A DNA stretch of 64,000 nucleotides from Bipolaris cookei (Eukaryota > Ascomycota > Dothideomycetes > Pleosporales > Pleosporaceae): assembly GCA_002286855.1 (NCBI GenBank), contig NRSV01000003.1, positions 862,831 through 926,830 of the forward strand. Reading direction: 5' to 3'. Shown in pieces: positions 55,770-64,000 of this stretch (the stretch's first letter is position 1; every line of letters starts with the position of its first letter). A program made the translations under genes and the position numbers. Below the pieces are notes generated by a model. It had not been told where the DNA came from, searched no databases, and was given only the letters and a program-made list of their open reading frames with translations.

Positions 55770-57109
55770 CTATACATATATCATGGCCTATTGACCTCAC
55801 CACTCAAAGAGTACTGCGATAATAGCTTTTTGGTGTGCCTTTACTGCCTCATTTTTGAGGTAGTTTTGGTGAGGCCGCGCGCGCACGAAGTGGTTGGGAA
55901 CACGAAGTGGTAGGGCAAGGTACCGAGCTTGACGGTCCGAGCGGCCCAACGGCCCAACAGTGCCACTCGAACACCAAAATAGCTCTACAATCTAAAACTG
56001 TAAATCTTCATTGCAGCTTTAGTTGCATATTACAATCAGTCCCGGAGGAGTTTCGTGCACGAAGAAATGCGATCTGATTGGCGGTGCCAAGATGTCAGGA
56101 ATCTCCGTTTTCGGATGGCGTCTAATCATGTGACGAACGTTAACTTTCGCAACCACCGCAAACACCACGACAGGTAGCAACCAGCAGTAACTGACCACAA
56201 CCACCACAGCAAACTCAAAAAATGCAGACCTCCTCAGAATCCGTCGTAGACATCAGTCCTCACGCAGTAGGTTTTCAAAGTAAAAAAACTCAGGTATACA
56301 AACCTCTCTCGACAATCAGTCATCACCACGCTTCAATCGCTAACTTGCTTCAGAGCAATCAACCCGAGCCATCAGGCATCCAAGTCAGGGCAACAGATGA
56401 TCATTGAGCTGTATACCAGGGTGCTACAACAGCACTTTACCTTTTGCCACCCTTTCCACACCAAACCTCCATACATCGAAGGCGGTTCCGCTGTTCGAAT
56501 ATGACAGCCGGCGGCTACTACAGCAAGGGCGAATGTGTCGATGCATTGGTACGATGAAGCGGAATGGTAAGGAGTGATTCATGATTATTCACAACATATA
56601 GGGGTTTAGTGTGGACAAATTTGGTATATTCGTCTCTTTAACAGACCTTCATATCGCACTCTTTTTCTCCATCCAGATCTACCCTAGGAGTGCGCCGGCT
56701 CTATATAACACAATAAATATCATATAAAAACATCTCAGACTTGAAGTTCAAAGGGTAGAAGCAAGTACTATGGCATGAATGAAGAAACAAAAAAGAGCAG
56801 GCTTCTGCAGGAGCCGCCGGAGGCAAAGTTCGCACGCCAAAGGCGTGCCTTATATACATCATACATAAAGATAAGTCATGTAAAATAGGTTGGTTGGTAA
56901 AACTAATAGCCCAGCTGGCAGTGCTAAGGTTGGGGGTGGGGTGTGTGCAGTAAAGGTGCATTTTGAGTTAGTGCAAGTATGAGAATAAACAGAGCACACA
57001 CAAAGAAATACTGCATCAGTTTTTACATGTCTTCCTTACCAACCACATCATCAAATCTGATATTTCTCAATTATCTGAAGTTATCAGAATATACTATCAA
57101 CTCGTTGTA
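55770..57109. other. Flank between transposon relics
   Basis: About 1.3 kb between the pogo remnant and the Helitron relic. The stretch GCACGAAGTGGTTGGGAACA with a second GAAGTGGT near 55910 may be the old pogo 3' end. One small ORF (56222-56407) is listed separately. Otherwise nothing is supported. Confidence 0.35.
56222..56407 (+). CDS. Small ORF, possibly Helitron-derived
   Basis: A 61-codon ATG ORF after a CA-rich leader (ACCACAGCAAACTCAAAAA). The protein contains VVDISPHAVGF, resembling VIDISPRKSPSRF and VIDISSREITIPF found in the Helitron relic at about 57490 and 57710. It is therefore probably a fragment of, or related to, the Helitron N-terminal region rather than a host gene. Expression is unknown. 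Confidence 0.25.
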   Translation: MQTSSESVVDISPHAVGFQSKKTQVYKPLSTISHHHASIANLLQSNQPEPSGIQVRATDDH

Positions 57110-59280
57110 TTGTCGTCTTCTACGACTATGGCGGCGGCGGTGGTCCCCCACCACCATCATATGGAGCACCATTGCTTCCTCCACACAAGTGTGCGAAGAC
57201 AAAATGACCTCATCTTCTCCAGAGGCCTATTGATCTTCGACCTGATGGTTCCGACTACTTTGGTCAGTGTTGGCGCTGTCGCAGTTCTAACAAAGGATCG
57301 CAAGCAAAGCGTCGGAGGACAGATGTTACCACTGGGACTGTTGTAGAGCCTGGCCTACCATCACCAAGTTTAATTGGTAACTCTCGTCATGAGCAGGCCT
57401 CCGCTGCACAGACTCGGAAAGCGCAGAATGTGCCATCGTCGTTGCCTGTACTGTCACGGCATGCACCGTCCCGGCGTCCCCCAGGTCCTGTTATCGACAT
57501 CTCTCCAAGGAAATCTCCATCTCGTTTTCTTCAAGCCAGAAGATAGGCCGTGCAAACAGTCTGCTCTGTGGCGGCAGGGCTGGTGGGAGTCCTCAGCCTC
57601 CTCCTGTTGTGATATCGTTGGGGTCGATGTCTACCTCATCATTTGCCAGCAGCGATCCAAATGCCCAGATTGCTGGTGGAGGAGGTCCTATACCTCGGCC
57701 GGCTTTAGTTATTGACATCTCTTCAAGAGAAATCACCATCCCATTTTTTTCTCGCCAGATAATCGGCCATGCGAATACTCAGATTCCTGGCGGTAGACGT
57801 GTTATACCCCCACTCCCCCCAAGCTACCTCTATGGAAGGTTCGTTGCGAAGGGATTCCAGCTCGTCGTTCCCGATCAATTTGGAAGCCATACTGCGGACG
57901 AATCAGTAAGATACCTTCCACGCAGAAGGGACAGCAGTGATGCACCAGAGACGGCCATGGCAAGAAGGTAACGAGACGGGGTACAGCGAGATCATCGTCG
58001 GCGCCAGCGAGGCGGAGAAGAGGTGTCTACTACGCCTGAGCTATCGCAGTTCAAACACCTCTTTCGCTACGACAACACTGGTGACAACACTAGCGATAAC
58101 CCTCCACCATCATGTCAGCCCTTAGTAGATCCTGATGTTTCGGGTCGTCCGTTTCTGTCATTCGATTAAGATGTTGGAGCGGAAGATATCCTTGCCCAGC
58201 AAACCCTTTCTCGCAGAGGATCTGACGCATTATCGTACAGGGGATGTGGGCGCAGCAACTCCATGGCGAGGCATCGCAGCCGCTCTCGGACCATATCTCC
58301 AAGAGCAGTCCTGCTACTAAGGCCGGTGTGCTTCAAGTGTCCAAGCTGCGGAGAAGACCGGCCCATTAACCTCCGGGGTGGTGAGCTGCGTGAATATTGC
58401 ATAAACAAAGTAGAAGCCCCACCTCGCAGTCGGCAATAGGTCTGCTGTCCTCGGCTTCATCATATAGTTCTATATGGGGACATGTCAGAATAGTCTAATG
58501 TTCATATGCAGCACTGTTTCGAGTATCGCAATCTCCCACCACCGTCCAGCTCGACTCGCTATAGGTCGTCTTTTGCAGGGTCGTCGCAACACCTTGGCGT
58601 ATATAACATCAGCAATACCCAAGGTCTTCAACGAGGGCATGGTCATGCGAGTCCTAGAGCCGTTGAAAGGGAGCTTCTAGCTCAGCAGCAAGCATTCACG
58701 GTACCGGATCCACCCCTCGGCATCGCTATTGACGATTGGCGCGACAGCCCAGCTTTGACGGAGCGTGACTATACGTTGTTAAAGGACTTTCATGAAAAGC
58801 TTGACAAAGAAAAGATAGCCGTTGCAAATATTGTTCTCATTGAGCCTCATGTGGAACCATTTCTCATCATAGCGAGAACACAACTCTATCAGCGACTCGA
58901 CAAGGATCTTGATAAAGACATGCCGTTTCTGTCCAGCAATGCCAACGAGATGGATCCAGGTCCTGTTCCTGATGGGCTGGAGCTGCTCATTGCTCGGGTC
59001 CATTGCTTTGTAGAAGTGCATAAGGTCCGCGGCGTGCAGTACAAGTACAAAGGGCACATTGTCAGCTTTCTTACTAATACGTCAAAGGTGTACAACCGGA
59101 TCCCGTTGTTACCAGAGGACCTCGATGTCGTCATTGTCCGTCCATCGAATTGGAACAAAGATCCCCGTATGCGACGGCAGTTTCGGGCTGATACTCGGGT
59201 TCGAATATCAGTTATCAAAGCTTGCTTACACACACACAATTTATTTATGCCCGGCGGCCGAGCTGAAAGGGCTATTAACG
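57110..59280 (+). mobile_element. Helitron relic (N-terminal/DUF6570-like region)
   Basis: Decayed coding sequence spread over three frames. The Pro/Ser-rich beginning has repeated blocks around VIDIS (57490 and 57710) and AQIAGGGGPIPRP. A zinc-ribbon-like piece CPSCGEDRPINLRGGELREY follows at about 58345-58400. The best preserved part, 58690-59210, reads PALTERDYTLLKDFHEKLD, PFLSSNANEMDPGPVPDG, YKYKGHIVSFLTNTSKVYN and LDVVIVRPSNWNKDPRMRRQ. It matches the domain that precedes the Rep/helicase part of fungal Helitrons (family knowledge). The Rep and helicase domains are absent, so the element is truncated on the right. I saw no clear 5' TC or 3' hairpin-CTRR end. Confidence 0.7.
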
Positions 59281-59609
59281 CTAGTCTAACTTTACACTTC
59301 CTATGCTCAGTCTTGGTCTCCTTAGCCCATATGTCTTCTTTGGCCCACTTCTTTATATAGCTTATCATCTAAGTCAAAGCCCTTACTTAATACCTTAGCG
59401 CGCTTCTTCTATATCTACTAATGTTCCTCATCAGATGCTCGTAGGTTAGTATTGTTGGAAGTAGACTGGCTTAGAGTTGGCTTCTCTAAGAGATTCTAAG
59501 TGTTCAACGTCCTATCTTTGGCGGCTGAAGCGCTGTCTACTGTTAGTTACACGAGGCTGCTGATAAGTTTATGTTAGTAGCTAAGGTCTATTTAGTGGTT
59601 AGTTAGGTA
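59281..59609. other. Short spacer between Helitron and LINE relics
   Basis: About 330 bp of low-complexity, AT-leaning sequence (TTAGTTAGGTATTAG-like words). No coding signal. Confidence 0.35.
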
Positions 59610-59990
59610 TTAGTTTGCGTCAAGTCTCTGTGTTGCTATTGCGAATCGTATCGTAGTTCGCACTGCGTCCATATCTGGCGCCCATTTCGCGTCGTCTGTC
59701 GCTACTTTGCCGCCCAGGTAGAATGACATGTTTCCTCTGCTTATCTGCGTGCACTGAAGCATTTCTATCCGCTGTGTCGTCCACTTTCGGCAGCGGAATA
59801 GAAAGTGCTCCACCGTCTCTGCTGCCTGTCCGCATTCGCATTGGTCTGTCGCTGATGCTTTGATTCGGTATCGATACATGTTCAGCTGTGCCATGCCTGT
59901 TCTGAGCTGGGCAAGTACGCTGCTCTCTTTCCGCGAAAGCCCATCGTAGAGTTGTCGCGTGTGCTTTCCTGGCAGTGCCGTGTCGATTCG
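59610..59990 (-). mobile_element. LINE (non-LTR retrotransposon) 3' end fragment
   Basis: The minus frame ending at 59610 and continuing upstream to about 59990 gives LPGKHTRQLYDGLSRKES, then VLAQLRTGMAQLNMYRYRIK, ATDQCECGQAAETVEHFLF and a terminal FAIATQRLDAN. This is the C-terminal tail (after RNase H, with a CxC...H...C knuckle) of Tad/I-type fungal LINEs (family knowledge). Reverse transcriptase and endonuclease parts are missing. A truncated fossil. Confidence 0.75.
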
Positions 59991-60193
59991 TTTAGATTAT
60001 GGTCCCACGTAGCTTGCTTACACTCGCTTGCACAATCGGCTTCCGGTCCACACATTACACGAGCGCTCAGCCTATAGGGGGTTTCTGCTTTGCTTAATGT
60101 AGCCTTATCCTCATTGGGAGTAGCTACTACGAAGATACTATCAGCGTTCTAAAAAGCCGAAAGTTTACTAATATTTAAATCTAGTTAGTTATG

Positions 60194-61385
60194 TAACGTA
60201 ACCCACCACCAAATAGCGCACACCCCCGGAATGGCGCACTTTGCGACAACCCAACCTTTGCACTTGAATATCTCAACACCACACCAAGCAATAAAGACGT
60301 ACAATAGCTAGAATTAATCTCTAGAGCCTACTGCATCTTTTTTTTGCATGTGCGCTTGCTGTGTCCTGCCTCACCGCACGTCTTGCAGGGACGAATACCC
60401 TTGCTGCTATCACCTGCTTGCATCCCCTCCCCCTCTGCATCAGCCTCAGCGTCTCTGTCGTATAATTACCTCTACCTCTGCCTGTAATAAGGTTCCACCT
60501 TCCTGGATCCGCTTCTTCTTACGCTTCTTACGCTTCTTACGCTTCTCACGCTTCTTACGCTCAGATGCAGCGTTGTTAGCTGCCTCAAGCTTAGCTACTT
60601 GAGCTTCTGTGAACGGTCTGTAGGGACTGTATTCCAGCTACCTAGTCCAGATGCTATTTACAGTCAAGATGAAGAACGAAGGTAAGACGCGAGCGGGGAG
60701 CCTCTTTTGTTTGGGTTGGCGTACGGCCCTTACCTTGCCAGGGACGCGACTTGGCCAGCAGCCTAGTCATGTGACTCAGGGCTCAGCCCGTTACAGCTTC
60801 AAGTAACGTATGTGAATGGTCCTTCAAAGTTGACCCCTTTTTGACCTGTAGAATCATGTCAATGACAAAATCAGGCGAGGAACTCTTATGTTCCCTTATC
60901 CTCTTGATAATTAGCGTCGTTTGGCTGTCTATTCCTACAGCATAGCTTGGTGTTTTAGGTTGCCAGGAGGCAGGTCCTGGTAGAGGTGGAGTTGGCGTAC
61001 GAGGCTTGACTTCAAGCTTTGATAGCACCACCTCTGGATCCAGTGGAACCAAGCCAGTGGCTCGGAATCTTGACAAGATATTGCTCTTTGAGACTGCTTT
61101 TTCATATACTGCTAGAAACATTGCTAGAAAGGCTTTTTTATCAACATAGTTGATGTGACTGTCTGCCAAGCCCCTGATCTCTTTCTTGTACGCCTCCTCC
61201 AAGGGGGCAAAACAGCCAACACCAAGCGGCTGCAGGATATGGGAGGCGTGAGGAGGCATACAGAGAGCAACGATCTTGCTATCCTCACAGAGACCCTGGA
61301 AGGTGAGCGACTTGTGGCTCTCATGACCATCGATAACGAGCAGCCTGTGACTGCCTACTGTATGAGCCTCTATATGGTGGATAAA
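60194..61385 (-). mobile_element. pogo-type transposon copy D (interrupted by copia)
   Basis: Minus-strand element. The left end starts TAACGTAACCCACCACCAAA, resembling the TAACGT start of copies A and B. The coding part 61391-60783 includes LLVIDGHESHKS and QPLGVGCFAPL, where the third catalytic Asp seen in the other copies is Gly. A lysine/arginine-rich repeat follows (AAGAAGCGT units at about 60510-60560), then CKTCGEAGHSKRTCKK, an intact CCHC knuckle (about 60340-60390). The 5' half is missing at 61385, where the copia terminal repeat begins, so a copia element jumped into it. Confidence 0.8.
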
Positions 61386-61593
61386 TGTCAAAGTGTAGGG
61401 TGCTGCTTGTCCTACTATCGACTCAGAGGTAGAGGTCTCTGCCTTCTACTTGTCCGTAGTAGACTCAGAGCCAGCTTGATCGAGAGATTCTAGAGAGAGA
61501 AGATATGTGCTAGGGAAGAAACACTAATTGATTGATCGTTGGTAGTGTGAATTGATCTTGTGTGAAGTGCTCTGTCTTCTATCTACTTGCTAT
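61386..61593. repeat. Direct repeat 1 (first copy of LTR left part)
   Basis: 208 bp beginning TGTCAAAGTGTAGGGTGC and ending CTACTTGCTAT, repeated without visible change at 61699-61906 (offset 313). It equals the left half of the LTR-like unit. Confidence 0.85.
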
Positions 61594-61698
61594 TGTAGAT
61601 AAGCTACTCAGCTATTCTACGACAGAATCCGGATGCGCAGTCCACACCCGGACTCTGCGATCAATCAAGTCTATAGTCGATCTATCAAGACTATAATC
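61594..61698. repeat. Inverted copy of LTR right end (105 bp)
   Basis: TGTAGATAAGCTACTCAGCT...CAAGACTATAATC is the exact reverse complement of 62004-62108. It occupies the place where the LTR right half would be expected after the first copy of the left half. Confidence 0.85.
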
Positions 61699-62108
61699 TG
61701 TCAAAGTGTAGGGTGCTGCTTGTCCTACTATCGACTCAGAGGTAGAGGTCTCTGCCTTCTACTTGTCCGTAGTAGACTCAGAGCCAGCTTGATCGAGAGA
61801 TTCTAGAGAGAGAAGATATGTGCTAGGGAAGAAACACTAATTGATTGATCGTTGGTAGTGTGAATTGATCTTGTGTGAAGTGCTCTGTCTTCTATCTACT
61901 TGCTATCCTACTACTATATATATTAGCTAGAATAGATTCTAGAAGAGCCTATCTAGTAGTAGCTTGCGTAATCTATAGCGTCATAGATAGATGTCTATTG
62001 ATCGATTATAGTCTTGATAGATCGACTATAGACTTGATTGATCGCAGAGTCCGGGTGTGGACTGCGCATCCGGATTCTGTCGTAGAATAGCTGAGTAGCT
62101 TATCTACA
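61699..62108 (+). repeat. Putative 5' LTR of copia element
   Basis: About 410 bp: the 208-bp left part, a unique 97-bp middle (61907-62003), and a 105-bp right part. It starts TG and ends CA as LTRs do. AT-rich TATATATATTAGC within the middle could be its TATA region. Confidence 0.6.
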
Positions 62109-64000
62109 ACAAAAACTAGCTTGAATAAGCTAAGTGAGAACACCAAAGGCATTAAATCAAATATCAAAACCAACACTGGTTTCAGCGACTGCGAGACTTG
62201 CCTAAGAAGCAAACTTACTAGCAAAACAAGCAGAGATCCAGTATCGACACCAGTCCACGAATTTGGCGATCTGATCTACTGCGATCTAGGGGGGCCGATC
62301 AAGCCAAAGACTAATAAGGGCTATCGGTATTATATCACCTTTCTAGACTACCACACTAAATATCTAGAAGTAGACTTACTCACATCTAGATCAGAGCTAG
62401 TCCAGCCAGTCAAAGCTTTCGTCAAGAGAGTAGAAGTTCAAGACTCAAAACAGATCAAATTGATCCAATCAGACAACGAGCTAGACACTCGAGAACTCCA
62501 AAAGCTGGCTACTAGAAAAGGATTTAGATTCCGATTTACTCCCCCATTCAATCCAGAAGGCAAAGGCGGAGCCGAGCGGATCAATCGAACTCTATTTGAT
62601 AAGATCAGAGCTCTGCTATTTGAAGCCAAAATGCCTAACAAGCTTTGGGCAGAAGCTCTATTGGCGGCAGTCTATCTATACAACAGAACGCCGCACAGCT
62701 CGATTGGATTCAAAACGCCATTTGAAGCCAAATATGGATATAGACCAGACGTCAGCAATGTTAGAATTTGGGGATCTCTAGTATATCGAAAAGAGCCGAA
62801 AGAGTTTCTTGGCAAACTAGATCCACGAGTCCAGCAATACTATCTTGTTGGATATATTAGCCAAAATCTATATCGTCTGATCGATATCAAATCAAACAAA
62901 GTCACCACTGCTCGAGACGTTCAAATACTAGAAGGAGTTTTCCATGATCAAGCTCCTGATCAAGAACTAGAGCTAGACGAAGAGCAGAATATGAAGCCAA
63001 ATACGGAGATAGACACTGAGCAAGACACTAGTCGGTCAAATCCACCAAATAACTCCATGAGAGTCGTTGGAAGAAATCCAATCGTTTTGATCAAACAGAG
63101 AGCTAGAACAACCGAATCAGCTCTATCCACCGATCAAATAGCTCCACCAGAAGCTTCACCAGAGGATGTTATCCTAGAGGAAGTTTTATTTACCTCTAAG
63201 GATATCACTGATCCAAACAACTACTCCCAGGTACTCAAACATCAAGATCGGGATCAGTATCTCGCAGCGATGCAATCAGAGATAGATCAGCTGCAGAAGA
63301 ATAACACCTGGACGCTAGTGCCGAGGCCATCTGAATATCCAGTGCTCAAAGGACGCTGGGTACTCAACAAGAAATACCGGCAAAATAACGACTTTATCTT
63401 CAAAGCTCGATGGGTAGCTAAGGGTTTTCAGCAAGAGTTTGGCATCAACTACTACGAGACATTTGCCAATACTACTCGGCCTGATCTAATCCGACTACTA
63501 CTAGCCATATCAGCAGCCCAAAACTGGCATATCAAAAGCTGGGATGTCAAACAAGCTTTCCCGAACGCTTTGATCGATGCGACGATATATATCGAGCAGC
63601 CGGAAGGATTCCAAGATCAGCGCTATCCACATCATGTCTGTCTACTCAACAAGGCTCTCTACGGCCTAAAACAAGCCAGCAGACAGTGGCAAAAGCTTCT
63701 TTCAAGCTTACTAAGCCAACTAGGCTATCGAGCTCTATCTATCGATACTGCTACCTATATCAATATCGAACAGAAGATCATAATAGCCACCCATGTGGAT
63801 GATCTGCTCATTTTTGGAGAAGAAGAGCAGAAAATCAAACAGCTGTTCAAAGATCTATTAAAGATATCAAATCTAGAAATCAAGAATCTAGGAGATGTCT
63901 CAGAGTTTCTTGGTGTTCAAGTGATTAGATCAAACCAGTCGATCTACATTACCCAAGAGGGCTATCTCCAAAGACTGCTAACTAGATTTGGCAAGGCAGA
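62091..64000 (+). CDS. Copia pol fragment: integrase and reverse transcriptase, no stop to edge
   Basis: One frame is open from after a TAG at 62088 to the end of the window, over 630 codons, with no ATG-initiated start of its own. Order: the CETC half of the pre-integrase zinc finger (about 62190); integrase core with Asp in YCDLGGPI (about 62280), Asp in LIQSDNELD (about 62470) and Glu in GGAERINRTL (about 62570); a variable linker; then reverse transcriptase with WTLVPRPSEYPVLKGRWV, KSWDVKQAFPNA and the catalytic HVDDLLIF (about 63800). SDNELD replaces the common SDNGGEF. RNase H would be beyond the window. The open frame suggests recent activity of the family, but the 5' half (gag, protease, first half of the zinc finger) is gone. 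Confidence 0.85.
   Translation, partial: MSSLSTTKTSLNKLSENTKGIKSNIKTNTGFSDCETCLRSKLTSKTSRDPVSTPVHEFGDLIYCDLGGPIKPKTNKGYRYYITFLDYHTKYLEVDLLTSRSELVQPVKAFVKRVEVQDSKQIKLIQSDNELDTRELQKLATRKGFRFRFTPPFNPEGKGGAERINRTLFDKIRALLFEAKMPNKLWAEALLAAVYLYNRTPHSSIGFKTPFEAKYGYRPDVSNVRIWGSLVYRKEPKEFLGKLDPRVQQYYLVGYISQNLYRLIDIKSNKVTTARDVQILEGVFHDQAPDQELELDEEQNMKPNTEIDTEQDTSRSNPPNNSMRVVGRNPIVLIKQRARTTESALSTDQIAPPEASPEDVILEEVLFTSKDITDPNNYSQVLKHQDRDQYLAAMQSEIDQLQKNNTWTLVPRPSEYPVLKGRWVLNKKYRQNNDFIFKARWVAKGFQQEFGINYYETFANTTRPDLIRLLLAISAAQNWHIKSWDVKQAFPNALIDATIYIEQPEGFQDQRYPHHVCLLNKALYGLKQASRQWQKLLSSLLSQLGYRALSIDTATYINIEQKIIIATHVDDLLIFGEEEQKIKQLFKDLLKISNLEIKNLGDVSEFLGVQVIRSNQSIYITQEGYLQRLLTRFGKA

Larger units (their letters stand above)
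61386..64000 (+). mobile_element. Ty1/copia retrotransposon, truncated by window edge
   Basis: The element starts at 61386 inside pogo copy D. A rearranged LTR-like segment (61386-61698) is followed by a fuller LTR-like unit at 61699-62108 that begins TGTCAAAG and ends TCTACA, the expected TG...CA. Pol sequence starts directly afterwards; gag and protease are missing, and no primer-binding site was recognised. The right LTR would lie outside the window. The missing half of copy D should follow it. Confidence 0.8.

Noticed and set aside
58779..59057. Minus-strand ORF with a YDEKWFHM-like pattern that resembles a Helitron zinc finger
   Set aside because: It is antisense to the better conserved plus-strand Helitron frame; the resemblance looks accidental.
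1..64000. CRISPR arrays, rRNA, tRNA or riboswitches
   Set aside because: No regular spacer-repeat pattern, rRNA signature or convincing tRNA B-box context was found by eye; a tRNA or covariance-model scan could still find a small RNA gene.

Overview
The window is nuclear DNA of a filamentous ascomycete. Genes are split by short introns of about 50-70 bp with GT-AG ends, and two use GC-AG. Branch-point-like ACTAAC or CTAAC strings precede several acceptors. Leaders are pyrimidine-rich, genes are monocistronic on both strands, and the transposons are fungal pogo, Ty1/copia, LINE and Helitron relics. The protein set (Dicer-like 2, a Mug190-type lipid-transfer protein, an LtrA-like membrane protein, a GAS2-domain protein) fits Pezizomycotina. 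Dothideomycetes/Pleosporales is my inference; no marker here proves it.

Layout. 0.2-7.6 kb: a secreted DJ-1/PfpI-like protein (-), an MFS transporter (+) and an LtrA-family membrane protein (+). 7.9-17.2 kb is a transposon-disturbed island: two pogo-type elements in inverted orientation (A, minus; B, plus) and a decayed third copy (C) flank a monocarboxylate-type MFS transporter and the 3' stump of a cytochrome P450. 17.3-32.7 kb: an M28 glutamate-carboxypeptidase-like gene (-), a GAS2 protein (+), a RINGv membrane E3 ligase (-), proteasome alpha-2 (+) and a seven-exon Dicer-like 2 (+). 32.7-38.7 kb is nearly empty, with one possible 63-residue gene. 38.7-53.3 kb is dense housekeeping: Mug190-like (-), GlcNAc-6-phosphate deacetylase (+), Rab escort protein (+), kynurenine aminotransferase (-), the Mgs1/WRNIP1 ATPase (+), Dph1 (-) and a YeeE/TsuA-type transporter (-). 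55-64 kb is a transposon graveyard: a pogo 3' remnant, a Helitron relic, a LINE 3' end, a fourth zinc-knuckle pogo copy (D), and a copia element inserted in D that runs off the right edge with an open pol frame.

The genes do not form one pathway. Neighbouring genes are mostly divergent or convergent pairs sharing short promoters or 3' regions. Exon structures were worked out by hand and kept only where every junction preserves frame and family motifs continue across it. That gives complete models for DCL2 (1431 aa), Mug190-like (1242 aa), M28 (709 aa, one defective acceptor), REP (526 aa), LtrA (690 aa) and others.

The most unusual observations are these. A 1276-bp tract is identical between two dead, inverted pogo copies whose flanks are clearly diverged, which looks like ectopic gene conversion. 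A copia LTR-like segment has its last 105 bp inverted. An otherwise intact M28 peptidase gene lacks an AG at one required acceptor. I found no CRISPR array, rRNA, tRNA or obvious novel multi-gene system.
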